Notes: a model not told the origin generated them from the sequence alone. 64,000 bases of DNA from Guadua angustifolia (GCA_036346375.1 CM070520.1:14705791-14769790); one strand, 5' to 3'. Numbered from the stretch's first letter, positions 1 through 11,090 are shown. Program-made: numbers and translations.

Positions 1-643
1 GACCGTCACCCTGACGCTGTGGCTGTTGATGTACCACTGGTCGTAGTGGAGGGCGACTTGCTCGAGGCTGAAGAGGTTGGCGATGCCTGACGGCACGCTC
101 TCCTGGCTCGCCGGGCCTGTGGAAAGTTTTAGTTCTAGGTCTGTCAGCTTCCACGTAGCACCTTCTCTGAAAACCAACCATGCCACCCTGCAATCGACGG
201 AGAAACTCAGGAGTTCACTGAACCCCTCCGTTTCAACCACTGTAGCTTCTACTGGGAGGAAATCCAAGCCTAGTACTAGGAACTGCAATGCAGGTAAGTC
301 CCCGAGGATCTTTACGTCATCTGGTGCAAGTTTGCAGGCCGTGATTTCCAAGAAAACAAGGTGGTTGAGCCCCTGGATCCATTTGGGAACAGTAAAAAAT
401 CTTGCGGTTATTCTGAGATTGTGCAGGTTCTGAGGCGCATCGGGCAGAGAATCCAGAAACTCCATGGAACAACCGAACTCACATTGAATCGATAGAGAAT
501 TGAGGCACCCTGATCTTTGGATGGCCAACCGTAAAGCATTCTGTTATTCTTCGTCGGCGCACTGGTGAAAAGACCAAGTTATTGCAAGCACCTCCAAGAA
601 TCGCAGGTCGCCAAGAAGTGCGACAGACATCACAGACCATTTG
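1..643 (-). pseudogene. NLR leucine-rich-repeat tail fragment (copy A)
   Basis: Homologous along its length to the C-terminal LRR part of the NLR pseudogene at 9770-10408: base 1 matches about 9770, and the match runs to about 643. On the minus strand it encodes the same LRR phrases, for example VPKWIQGLNHL and ITARFF. NLR tails of this kind lie C-terminal to the NB-ARC switch and contribute to effector recognition. This copy enters from outside the window and its start is lost at 643, where it is joined to a second copy. It cannot make a receptor alone. Its high similarity to the 9.8 kb copy suggests recent local duplication. Confidence 0.85.
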
Positions 644-1130
644 TAGCGGAGGGTGACTTGCTCGACGCTGAAGAGGTAGCCGATGCCTGATGGCATGCTC
701 TCTTGGCTCGCTGGCCCTGTGGAAAGTTTCAGATCAAGGTCTTTTAGCTTCGGCATGGCTCCTCCTCTGAAAGGCAGCCATGCCACCCTGCAATCGACGG
801 AGAATCTCAGAAGCTCACTGAATCCTCCCTTTCAAAACTGTAGCTTCTGCCCAAAGGAAATCCAAGCCTAGTACAAGGCATTCCCAATCTGTATAAACTC
901 CCAAGGACTTTTAGTTCATCTGGCGCTAGTTTGCAGACCGTGATCTGCAAGAAAGCGAGGTGGTTCAGGCCTTGGATCCATTTGGGAACAGCGAGAAACC
1001 TTGCGGTTATTATGAGTTTCCCCAGATCCTGAGGCGTACTAGGCAGGGAAAAAATTCCATGGAACAACCGAACTCACAGCGGATTGTTACTGCTAACACC
1101 TCCAGGTACCGCAGGCATTGAAGAGCCGCG
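644..1130 (-). pseudogene. NLR leucine-rich-repeat tail fragment (copy B)
   Basis: A second, more diverged copy of the same LRR tail, head-to-tail with copy A. The minus strand reads LKDLDLKLSTGPASQES and, upstream, VPKWIQGLNHLAFLQITVCK, matching the NLR at 9632-10396. The reading frame breaks near 790-810. The join to copy A at about 643 is in frame, so an 80-residue open frame (544-786) reads from copy B's tail into copy A's LRR. The upstream flank, to about 1210, also matches 20309-20478. Part of a decayed NLR cluster. Confidence 0.8.
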
Positions 1131-1314
1131 GCAAGCTTGCAAAGCTTCGCTTAAATCACCTGTTCAAAAAATACAGCAAAAATATAGTTTCAAAGAAACG
1201 GGAGATACAAATCTAACATAAAAAATCCTTTCATAAATATTTTTTTCTCATGATCTATCCTATAGACTACAGTGTCGTTTTAAAAATGGTGCATAAAGGA
1301 TCCTGTATAAGAGA

Positions 1315-1713
1315 ACTACTATGAGTTAAAATAAGTTTATATTTTTGGTCTAAAATGCAAACAAGATGATCTATCTAAACACTCTTAGAGGGTGTTTGGG
1401 ACAGTTTCAGCTCCACCAAAATCTGTGGAGTTGGTGGAGTAGGGTATTTCTAACTCTAGAAATTTATGGAGCTGAAGTTGTGGGTACATTAAGAGTGTTT
1501 AGATATATCATCTTATTTACATTTTAAACTAAAAATATAAACTTAATTTACTTTATTTTAGTCTATAAGTTTCAAATCTAAGCTGGAGCTCTCCCAAACA
1601 GGACCTTAATGTACTCACAGCTTCAGCTTCACGAATCTGAAGAAGCTAAAATTTTCAACTTCACCAGATTCACGAATCTGAAAAAGCTAAATCCCTACCA
1701 AACACACCCTAAG
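1315..1713. repeat. Nested MITE-like inverted repeats
   Basis: The ends read AGGGTGTTTGGG (about 1388) and, inverted, CCAAACACACCCT (to about 1711), the terminal style of plant MITEs. Another inverted pair, 1318-1386 against 1489-1565, shares the phrases TAAACACTCTTA and AAATATAAACTTA and would form a hairpin. No transposase is present. The 87-residue open frame here is a by-product. The exact family and target duplication were not resolved. Confidence 0.5.
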
Positions 1714-1854
1714 AAACAAATCAAAAACGAATTCGACCACAACCAACTTCAACGGTCGTTCGTGTCTCAGGTATGTCAGCGACTGATCCCGTTAGATATT
1801 CTTGTTACTGTTCCGTTGGGATTGATTCCATGGCAACCAACGAGCAGATGTTAC

Positions 1855-2005
1855 AGCCGCTACATTGAATAAAATTTTGCGAACAAAGCTACAATTGTTA
1901 TAGCCGCTATATTGACCGCTATTTCCATTATTTTTATAGCCGCAATAGCTCCGCTATGATATATGTGTCAATTCTCTTTGATATTTCTAAACATTAATTG
2001 TATTT
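1855..2005. repeat. Low-complexity 'CCGCTAT' repeat tract
   Basis: Contains repeated TAGCCGCTATA-type words with no coding potential. A related stretch occurs at about 22625-22690, next to another NLR fragment. It is probably part of a dispersed non-coding repeat. Confidence 0.35.
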
Positions 2006-2234
2006 TGTGATAGAAATAATCTTGTAATAGGAAAGTTTATGTTTGGAAAGTTTGTATTAAGAAAGTTTAGGATGAGGAGTCCGATTAGAACAAAAAAGTA
2101 GAATTCTATTCCGTTAATTAGGACTATAGTTTTGGGTATAAATTAAAGGGTAGGCCTCAATTTTATAAGCGAATAGATCGAGAAGAAATATAAGAGAAAA
2201 TTGTACCAAAGTTTTTTAATATTCTATTTTAACA
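2006..2234 (+). repeat. 5' LTR of the copia-like element
   Basis: Starts TGTGATAG, ends AACA, and is followed by a TATCAGGGC primer-binding-like site. The start recurs at 3227-3297. Confidence 0.6.
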
Positions 2235-3297
2235 ATTAGTATCAGGGCAAGCATCTAATCTTAACGTTACACTTACCCTAAGGAAGACCATCACTGCTAC
2301 ACTTCAGGACGGGTTATCATCGCTGAGCGATGCATAGTGGAGGACTTCGGCGGACGGCCATCCGCAGCGAAAGAAGCGAAGGAAAATCTCTGCGCTACAC
2401 TGCTGCTACAGGAGATTGGAGGCCGACGTGCGGTGCACAGCTCCTGGCGGCGATGGGTTGATGGCCAGGGGTGGCAACGTGTTCGTATCAGCAGATCGCT
2501 CCCTCCTGGTGACTGTCCAGCGCATGCACAGCCGCACAGGGAAGTAACGGAAGTTCTCCACCGTGAGCAGTGCACATTGCAAAGAAGAGGAGTTCGCGCG
2601 AGAAAATAAAAGGAACAGAGGTACTGTACGTATGAGCTACAGTGGTCGAAGGTTACTGTACATCACGACAAAAATGGGGAAAGGGCTCCCGGCGTCTGCG
2701 GTAGAAAAGATCAAGATTTAAGTATTTTTTTTTGTGTAAGTTGTATCTACAAAATAAACATGTACGTACGCAAGTTCCTTCATAGATGATGTGCGCATCA
2801 GAAGAGATCATGCTGCATGACAAGAACAAAAAGAAGCCGTTGCGTGTGCCAGGTTGACTCCGGACGTTGAAGAGATGTGTTTGTTGTCCAAAGTCAAGCT
2901 CGTCGGAGTCAAGTTCAGGATGTTGAGGAGTTGTGGTCGTCGTTCTATATGTGTGTGGGCATGAGAGTTTTTACAGGTGTGTCCAAGTTCTCTTATGGGT
3001 AAGCTCTAATACGAATCTACGTCACCGTTAAGATGTATTACCGGTGAAAAGACAAATTGGAGCTGAGGTAAAAGGTCGTAATCATCGGTGATGTGCATCA
3101 TCAGCAAGAAGAAGGCGGAACTCTTTGGAGATGCGTTCACCATCCTGTGTCGAGTATGAGTTAGACAAATCGTAGTTGAGATCGATTGCCTCAATGAGTT
3201 AGAGTTGTATTACAAGATTAAGGGCGTGATTGATAGAAATAATCTTGTAATAGAAAAGTTTTAGTTTAGAAAGTTTGTATTAAGAAAGTTGGGAATT
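2006..3297 (+). mobile_element. Short non-autonomous copia-like LTR element
   Basis: A 5' LTR-like segment (2006-2234) begins TGTGATAGAAATAATC and ends TTTTAACA. It is followed at once by ATTAGTATCAGGGC, a degenerate primer-binding site for initiator methionine tRNA. A second copy of the LTR start (TGATAGAAATAATCTTGTA) appears at 3231 and breaks off near 3297. The roughly 1 kb between them encodes no gag, protease, integrase or reverse transcriptase; the overlapping 90-residue frames at 2297-2609 resemble nothing known to me. This fits a TRIM/LARD-type element that depended on a helper, with its 3' LTR truncated. Confidence 0.6.
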
Positions 3298-3710
3298 GCT
3301 AAATAGCACTCGAGTATTTTTTTGTTTATGAGCACTCAATTTTTTTGTCTATTAGATATTATTTTATGATCCATGTTGTGCTTCTTCATTTTGATTGTCA
3401 ATATCTAACTTTGTGATCCACATTTTTGTTTGTTGTGTTCCTTATAGTTTGGTTTGTTCTTTTTTTACAATTGTCACATTATTTTTTACATAATTTAATT
3501 TGTGTAAAACTAGTATATAATTAATGTAAAAAGGCCATGCATGGAATGCTCAAAATTTGAGTGCTATTTAATAAGAAAACACTCAAGTGCTCTCTAGACA
3601 CCTAGTGTGTAAAACTGATATATAATTGATGTAAAAAAGACCATGCATGAAATGCTCAAAATTTGAGTGCTATTTAATAAGAAAACACTTAAGTGCTTTC
3701 TAGACACCTC
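3298..3710. repeat. AT-rich repeat with a 105-bp tandem duplication
   Basis: Two near-identical copies of a roughly 105-bp unit lie head to tail at 3501-3605 and 3606-3710. Each starts TGTGTAAAAC and ends near TCTAGACACCT. The word AAATAGCACTC near 3302 recurs inverted within the units, suggesting a decayed inverted-repeat element. No coding potential was seen. Confidence 0.7.
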
Positions 3711-3712
3711 CA

Positions 3713-4064
3713 AGTTGGTTTGGTAGTGTTGAAGGTATTCACGTCAGAATTGTATTTTGGGTCTTCACCGGATGGATGATGTCCCTATGGACGAGCTCGG
3801 CGAAGTACTCCGCTAATCCTCGAATTTTCTCAACGTATGCACGGCGATCAGCCCTTCGGCTTTCCGGCCATTTTCTGATGAAACGATCCTTGTCGATCAT
3901 GTACCCCTGCGAGAACGTACTTATGTAGCAGCGACAATAGCTTCATGCCGCAAGGAAGATTATCACATTGACGCGGTACAAATTAAAGGATCCTAATTTG
4001 TCCGTGAGTTTGCCCAATCTTTTATGGTATATTCGGATGTGCAGCAATATACTAGTTAGGTTGC
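3713..4064 (-). pseudogene. NLR fragment (end of NB-ARC / linker region)
   Basis: Nearly collinear with 23041-23401. On the minus strand both copies encode the region just after the RNBS-D motif of an NLR, where the 23 kb copy reads MIDKHRFIRKWKAEELI. This copy has small deletions and stops, so only the homology reveals it. It starts immediately after the 105-bp tandem repeat and ends at GTTAGGTTGC, exactly where the 23 kb copy diverges. That implies a duplicated block rather than independent decay. Confidence 0.7.
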
Positions 4065-4153
4065 AATTTTTTTTAAATAATACATTTTATAAAAGTAATT
4101 CCGACATTAATACGCGGAACAAAAAATTTGCAAAAATAATACTCGTTCACTAA

Positions 4154-4380
4154 ATGGTATGGCGAAATAGGAGTTGTCGCCAGGGGGACGGACGAAGAGC
4201 TTATTTTCGCCAAACCGTACAGCGACAATACGTTAATTGCATCATTAGAATTGTCCTGACAGAACCGGCGAACCATGGAGCGACACGTGGCAAATTCGCA
4301 ATGTGGTATGGCGACAATTGTCGCCATACAGTTCGGTGACAACTAGTTTCGCCATGCCGTGCGGCGATAACTACCGGCAT
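4154..4380. repeat. Repeat leader with a 24-bp perfect palindrome
   Basis: Repeated TATGGCGA / TCGCCATA words occur in both orientations, including a perfect 24-bp palindrome at 4306-4329 centred on CAATTG. No protein is supported. Its position just upstream suggests it may be the 5' non-coding part of the Mutator-like element, but I did not identify a terminal inverted repeat. Confidence 0.4.
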
Positions 4381-4439
4381 TGAAAACGGCTCGCTCAGCC
4401 GGTCGATTGAAAACAAGAGCAAAAAAAGAGAGCACGAGC

Positions 4440-4655
4440 GACCGGCAGAGGGAGGGAGCGAGCAGGCATTACTGGAGAGAGAGAGAGGAGGAGGAGAGGG
4501 AGCTTGGGAGAGAGAGAGAGAGAGAGAGGGAGTCCAGGAGAGAGAGGAGGAAGAGAGGGAGAGAGAGGAAGCCCGGGAGAGAGAGAGGAGGAGGAAGAGA
4601 GGGAGAGAGAAAAGAGGGAGGGAAGGAGGTAGAAAGAAGAGGAAGAAGGTAAAAT
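4440..4655 (+). repeat. GA-rich simple-sequence tract
   Basis: Long runs of GAGA and GGAGA. The 90-residue Arg/Glu-rich open frame across it is a by-product of the repeat. Such purine tracts are common in plant 5' untranslated regions, and this one precedes the Mutator-like element's coding start. Confidence 0.8.
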
Positions 4656-4952
4656 TGTAATTTTTAAATATTTTTTGTCAGTTGTTTAGAAAAATATAGT
4701 AGTATAGTCATACCATTAGACATAGGATTTGAATTTACATGACTCTTATTAGTTAGCAAGGGATAGAAATATTGTAATTTATGTTAGAGTTAGTTTAATT
4801 AGTGTTTTCTTTTAGATTAGCGATATTAGATGTGTACTATAATATTGTAGTATTGGTAGCGGGATAGTTAATTAGCGCTATTTAATTTAGGTTAGTGATA
4901 TTACATGTTAGTGGTGTTCTAAAAATTTATTTTGTCTATATTATCGCAGTAA

Positions 4953-7860
4953 TGTCGGACCCAATGAAATTTAGGGTATACTAGTAGGGAGCCCATGCGT
5001 TGCAACGGAATCATAAAAAAGTTGATACATAAGAGTAGAAAGGATCCTAAACCATATAATAAAGTATAATTTCTTTCATATACAAATTAAGCGAAGCATA
5101 TCTCGGCAACATCTCAGTCGTTCGTGTCAAATCCAATGGATCAAGTGTTCTGAAGGAGAACGAATGACCGCCACCAACTCCTAATTAGAAGTAGTAAAGA
5201 TTATGATGATGGTGAAATAAAAACTAGGAAGAATGGTGTTGATTTAAAAACCTTTCCGGTCATCATGGTTGAGCACTCGTTCCCCAAAAGTGTTAGCATC
5301 CGTGATATAAAGTTTTGGTTGACCCAATATTTTTCCCTAGATCCAAGTGTTTACTCTATTACCATCCAAATCTTATTCACACGTAGTAAGGGTGACTCGG
5401 CTATTTAGGAGTTGAAGAAAGTAGATCGGACATACTTGTGGCAGAAATGGTTAAGGTGGTGTAAGGGATCTTGCCTTGAATGTGTGATGCTGGTGCAGGT
5501 TTGCCCTAGAGAAGAGGTGGATATTAATTGTGTGGGCAAGAGCAGTACATCGGTTATAGCTGAACAAGTTTAGACAGGGGTGCCGGTTGAGATAGTAGCA
5601 GGGGATGATAAAAAGGATGCAACAAACGCAGAAGATCGGGCCGATAAAGGGGAGGAGATCGAGCAACTTGTTGATCATTTGAAGTGAGTGGACCGTATGG
5701 CGATACAAGATGAAGTTGAAATGTTAGAGTGTGATGATGTCATTAGCGAAGATGAGGAAGGGGGATGATAATGATGATGATGGTGAAATGCATGGTAGTA
5801 CTAAGGCAGCGGATGTACCCATTCCTAACAAATGGAACAGGCAAAACAAAGCTGGTATGAAAGTTTTATGGGGCCATAAGTCGCGTTTAGAGTATGGTAC
5901 CAATGCCATTCAGCTGAATTAAATATTCCCAAACAATTCTGAATTAAAGTTAGCAGTGAGGCTGTGGCACTGTCGCAGCAGAGAGAGTTTCAGGTTGTCT
6001 TGTCTATGCCAGATAGGTACACAGTGAAGTGCAGAACCGATGAATGTGAATTCAAAGTTCATGCATACAAGCCGAAGTGCTAGACGTATTGGATTGTATC
6101 ACGAGTGGAGAAACATATATGCAGACTAGAAAATGTTTTGGTGAAACATCGCAACTTGAATGCGTCTCTAATTGCTAGCGTGATGTTCAATGAAATCATT
6201 GAGAAGCGGGATATTGAGTGTTAGTATATTCAAAAAGCAATATTAAGAACATTTAAGTACCAGATAAATTACTAGATGGTCTGGCGTGTGAAGCAAAAAA
6301 CATTAGAGAAGAGATTTCGCACATACGAGGCTTTGTATTGCAACCTACCTCGTGTGCTTGATGTCTTAAAGCAAACCAACCCTGGCATGTACACCGTTTT
6401 CACAGATAGTGAAGCAGATGGTAATGGGATCTCGACATTTCGTCGTGCTTTTTTTCATTGGGTCCTTACATTGCGTCATTCAGGTACTGCCGTCCATTGC
6501 TTTGATCGATGGTACATTTTTTACTGGAAAAATACAATGCGTAGATTCTAACGGCTATTGCAGTTGATGCGAACAACCACATACTTCTATTAGCCTTTGC
6601 ATTTATTGAGGGTGAGAACTGGGATAGCTGGCTGTGATTTTTTAGACATTTGAAATTCGGAGTAGTTGGTAGTCGGCCCAACATGTGCATCATTAATGAT
6701 CGTTACAAAGGTATCCTTTCAGCAATTAAGACTCTACAGGAGGACATTGATGAGCCATTTCCGTGGCGTGACTTGCATAACATGTGGTGCATGAGACATT
6801 TGGGAGCAAATTTCTTTAGCCAGTTCAAGAATAAGAAACTGATGAACCTATTTTAAGAGGTTATGCAAGCAGAATCAGACACGTAAGTTCAACACGCTAT
6901 TTGCCGAGTTGGATAAGCACACTAGTGCACATATCGAAGAGATGAAAAAGCAACCACCTACACCGAACGATTACGCACCCAAAAGGTTGGCATCCCTTAG
7001 GGAGTTCGATCCTCCTAATCTGAGAAGACGATCGTCAAAGAACATAAAGTGTTTCTCGCACTAGATAGAGGCGGAGCCTCTAGAGAAGTGGGCATTGCTC
7101 CATGACACTGGAGGAGCTAGGTTAGTATAGTAAATTAAGATATTTACGACGGTTCAACAAATGGGGTTATTGTACTAACTGATATGTGTTGAACAAGTTT
7201 GGTGTCATGACAATAAATATAGCCGAGATTTACAATTAGGTCATCAGAGGCCTCCGTCCGCTACCACTTGTGGCCATCCTAGAAGGCATGTTGCACGGCA
7301 TCATTGCCTACTTCCAAAAAAGGCATGCAGAGGTTGTACTTTATGCCATGATATTACAAACACCGTATTGTTGGTTGATGATGACATACATGGAGGAATG
7401 AACTATTAAAACTCAGTAGTATATGGTGCATAGCTTCAGAATCATTGAGTACTGCTTCGAAGTGACTCTCCGGTGCAATGGGGGATTGGAAACCGACATA
7501 GCGGTTATTACATACGAGGTTAATCTAGGTCAAGGGGTCACTGGATAGTGTGAATGCTCCTGCAACAAGTCAAGACTTCTTCATATTCCTTACTCACATG
7601 TGATGGCTGCTTGTGGGCAAATTGGGATGAACATGTCGCAATATGTGTCCCCTTTCTACTTGAAGGATCATGTTGTTCATACCTGGTCCAGTGAGTTCCG
7701 TGGTTTCCGCGTACATGGTGATTTCATTGTCGTCCACAGACTAGGCGCATTCGCAATAATATGGATGAATCTGATGAAGTGGGTAGCTCTGTTAGGAGGT
7801 GCTCTAAGTTTGGTGAGAACAGGACAAAGCAATGCCCGTAGCCTGTAGATTCAGAAGGTG
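4953..7860 (+). pseudogene. Mutator-like element transposase (MURA-type), decayed
   Basis: Coding begins at ATG 4953 (MSDPMKFRVY) and continues past a small Helitron from 5201. Recognisable parts in order: an N-terminal MULE region ending in WQKWLRWC and VQVCPREE (about 5300-5520); an acidic linker; a MULE catalytic region with FGVVGSRPNMCIINDRYKG (about 6650-6720); and a SWIM zinc finger reading CECSCNKS...HIPYSHVMAAC (about 7550-7625). The family cuts and pastes DNA with a DDE catalytic domain. Several in-frame stops (near 5410, 5570, 5685, 7065) and frame changes make it non-functional. The plant-mobile-domain gene downstream has the same orientation. Confidence 0.85.
4981..5200 (-). mobile_element. 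Complete 220-bp non-autonomous Helitron
   Basis: Read on the minus strand, it begins TCTTTACTACTTC at 5200 and ends with CGTTGCAACGCATGGGC, a 10-nt palindrome/hairpin, then CTAG at 4981. The flanking host bases are A at 4980 and T at 5201 on the plus strand, the AT target typical of Helitrons, with no target duplication. It sits inside the first coding exon of the Mutator-like transposase. The host frame reads across the empty site (FRVY before, YDDG after), which fixes both borders. It has no coding capacity and relied on a Rep-helicase supplied elsewhere. Confidence 0.82.
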
Positions 7861-7984
7861 GTGGTGGCGAAGCCTGACATCGAATTTACCAACTCATCAT
7901 GGTTATACTATCTGATGTGTGTCGAAGGAGTGTGTATCGTTAGTTATGTATCGAATTATGTAATTTTATTTACGTTCGACCCTT

Positions 7985-8228
7985 ATTTATTTTGAGTTTC
8001 GTGTCATGTTCTGGGATGTTATGTAATATTATTTAAGTTGGACGTCTTTTGATTTATATATATCATGTTTATCATATGTTATGTAGTATTATTTATGTTG
8101 GACCCTTATATCTTCTAATTTATATATATCGTGTTTATCATATGTTATGTAGTATTATTTATGTTAGACCCTTGTGTCTTTTGATTTATATATATCGTGT
8201 TTATCATATGTTATGTATAATAAACGTT
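7985..8228 (+). repeat. Tandem repeat, about 66-bp unit, just over 3 copies
   Basis: The unit contains TTTATATATATCGTGTTTATC and TTATGTAGTATTATTTATG. Its length is close to a multiple of three, so it gives a repetitive 127-residue open frame (8049-8432) with repeated IYIYRVYHML. That frame is not a gene. It lies between the transposase and the plant-mobile-domain gene of the Mutator-like element. Confidence 0.75.
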
Positions 8229-8248
8229 TCATTATTTATTTGTAGGAT

Positions 8249-9612
8249 AGAGCAACCCGACTCACTTCGACTTTGTCTTGGACCTGTGGCATCAGGCATT
8301 CATCCACACCGACGTAAGGCAATGAGAAGGTGCCTCCGCTGCAGATCCGTGGTGCCTAAGAAGGTATGGTGCATTGACCCACGCCCACATCGTGAGTTGC
8401 AATCGCATTTACATGTTTCATTGTCCTCATAATTTAAGTTAATATAACTTATATTTAAATAATGCAACTGTTTTTTGTATCAATAGGTTGGCACGTGCTG
8501 GGTTGCTTCCTCTTGTTCGCATGGTTGAGGGGTCAGCTAAGGACACAGGTGTGCCCGACGATTTGGTCGAGGGTGAGGATGGTCTAGAGCGGTCGCGGCA
8601 TTTTTTGTTCGACCGGTCCCTACTGTCGTGTTTGGTCGACTGTTGAAGATTGGAAACACACACTTTTCACCTTCCCTTCGGCGAGGTGATGGTGACGCTG
8701 CAAGACGTTGCCAAGCTTACAGGGTTGCCGATCGCTAGGACACCGATCAGATCCTCAATGACTCCTGCTGGGTGGGTGGCAAACATAGAGAGAGGTTCAC
8801 CGGAGTGGTGGACCTCGATCCAGAAATACGGATCGGCAAGAGGCACATGCTATCGAGGAGGTGGTTGGCTCAGATTGAGATTAGTGGTTGTACATAAATA
8901 TGCTATTCTAGTTTTGTGTAACCTTAACCTGATATTACCATATTTTAATTGTAATAGGTGCAACGTATGGCGACGATACCCTCCGACTACTAGGTTGCAC
9001 GGCACATTGAGACCTATTTGCTTTGATTGTTCATATTGGTGATGTTCACGTCGACTCACGGCGACAGCGTTGATGCACGGTGGATAGCCTATACATTGGC
9101 TATTGCCAATGTTGAGCTGAACAACATCTCACAGGTATCTTGGGGTTCGGCAGTTCTTGCTGCTACGTATCGCGCCCTTTGAGATGTGTGCGTGAAGAAA
9201 AGAAAGACTGCCAATCTAACTGGGATGCCTCTTCTTCTTTAGCTTTAGACGTTCGAGTGCTTCTCTATGGGTCGACCCTATGTCGAGCCTCGACACTACA
9301 CCACCGACATGTACGGAGGTGATGCGATCAACTATCCGATAATTGGCTCCCTTTGGACTAGGCGATGGGTGCGTCTTTTTAAGCATTTATCCAATTTTTA
9401 ATTTCAATTGTATGTGCTTACATATATTTTTTTCTATTGCAGCCACAGTGGGCAGGACTGTAGGTATGTTCGGCGTACCACTCCTTCACAGAGGCATTCG
9501 ACCACCTGAAGGCGAAGCAGGTGATTTGGGACTCTTACAGCGAGCACCGTTAATTACAGGTGGTGCCATTCAGAAAGTAGGGTGACGATGATTACCTTGT
9601 CACGACAACCCG
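8249..9612 (+). pseudogene. Plant mobile domain (PMD) gene of the Mutator-like element
   Basis: Exons with recognisable PMD sequence: LLPLVRMVEG (about 8500), THTFHLPFGEVMVTLQDVAKLTGLPI (about 8655-8735, split by nothing), YTLAIANVELNNI (about 9090) and WGSAVLAATYRAL (about 9143-9180), continuing to GGDAINYPIIGS (about 9320). Likely introns lie at 8392-8480 (GTGAGT...ATAG) and about 8893-8959 (ending TAATAG). PMD proteins include the MAIN/MAIL1 silencing factors of plants, and PMD copies also occur in MuDR and Ty3 transposons. Here the domain is a separate gene downstream of the transposase. In-frame stops (for example at about 9181 and 9242) show decay. It ends against the NLR's 3' end. Confidence 0.78.
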
Positions 9613-10903
9613 TCGGGCTTGGCTTTCGGATTCACCTCCGGTTTCGCTCTTGTGTAGTTTCACTTGTCCCCGCAGTCTCCGCAAGAATTGCTTCCACATC
9701 CTCTTCGACCCCATTGTTCACAAGCCTGACCGTGTACTGGAGCTCTGCGACTTGTCTCCTTATGGCGCCGACCGCCGCCCTGACGCTACGGCTGTTGATG
9801 TACCACTGGTCGTAGCGGAGGGCGACTTGCTTGAGGCTGAAGAGGTTGGCGATGCCTGACGGCACGCTCTCCTGGCTCGCTGGGCCTGTGGAAAGTTTCA
9901 GTTCTAGGTCTGTCAGCTTCCACATAGCATCTTCTCTGAAAACCAACCATGCCACCCTGCAATCGACGGAGAAACTCAGGAGTTCACCGAACCCCTCCCT
10001 TTCAACCACTGTAGCTTCTACTGGGAGGAAATCCAAGCCTAGTACTAGAAACTGCAATGCAGGTAAGTCCCCGAGGATCTTTACGTCATCTGGTGCAAGT
10101 TTGCAGACCGTGATTTCCAAGAAAACAAGGTGGTTGAGCCCCTGGATCCATTTGGGAACAGTAAAAAATCTTGCGGTTATTCTGAGATTGTGCAGGTTCT
10201 GAGACGCATCGGGCAGAGAATTCAGAAACTCCATGGAACAACCGAACTCACATTGAATCGATAGAGACTTGAGGCACCCTGATCTTTGGATGGCTAACCG
10301 TAAAGCATTCTGGTATTCTTCGTCGGTGCACTGGTGAAAAGACCAAGTTATTGCAAGCACCTCCAAGGATCGCACGCCAAGACGTTCGACAGACATCGCA
10401 GACCATTTAAATCAACAGTTGCTAGCGTCTCTAGGAATCTCGCATCCACGATAAGCATCGGTATCTCCGTTACTGTTTCATCAGGATTATCCCCATTAAT
10501 GAGCAGATGTCGCAGCCTTGGTACATCCACGATTTCCTCGGGCAGCTGCCTCACTCGCGTGTTTCTCAGGTCCAGTGTCATCAGACATGGTAGCTCGTAC
10601 GCTTCCGACGGGACCTCGCTAATCTGTGTGTGGCTTATGTCCAGTGTCTCGAGATACCCCAGCTCCTTTATCTGGGGAGGGAGCTTGCTGACGCGTGTGT
10701 TCCTGACGCTCAAATACCGGAGCAGAAAAAACTTGCTGCTGCATATCTCCAACAGATCATCATCCTCCAAGCTCTCCCAACCTTCAAGATCCAACACCAC
10801 CAAATGGATGAACTTGTCGAGGGGGATACGGGTCACAGCACCACAGACTGTCAGAGAATGGGTGTGAGATAAATCCATTCTTTGCAGCAGCGTTGGGAGT
10901 TCC

Positions 10904-11090
10904 TGACAGAGAGGTAAATCTCAATGTATATTCAATCAGGGTGATTACAAATATATATAGCCCAATCTGCCCTAGAATCCGTGCGGTTTATAGAAACAGA
11001 CACCCGCAGGATTAGGAGATTAGAGCCAGAATCGATCACGCCTAAAGAGATAAGGAAGGTATATATCTAGACTAAATATAAAGTCTAACA
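10904..11090 (-). repeat. 3' LTR of the young copia element
   Basis: 187 bp, starting TGACAGAGAGG and ending AGTCTAACA in plus-strand reading. Identical to 15882-16068. Adjoins the polypurine tract at 11091. Confidence 0.95.

Noticed and set aside
4380..4652. 90-residue Arg/Glu-rich frame
   Set aside because: Product of the GA-repeat tract; no domain.
8049..8432. 127-residue frame with repeated IYIYRVYHML
   Set aside because: Explained by a tandem DNA repeat whose unit is close to a multiple of three.
10334..10867. 177-residue plus-strand frame
   Set aside because: Antisense of the NLR LRR region, where the minus strand gives proper leucine-rich repeats.
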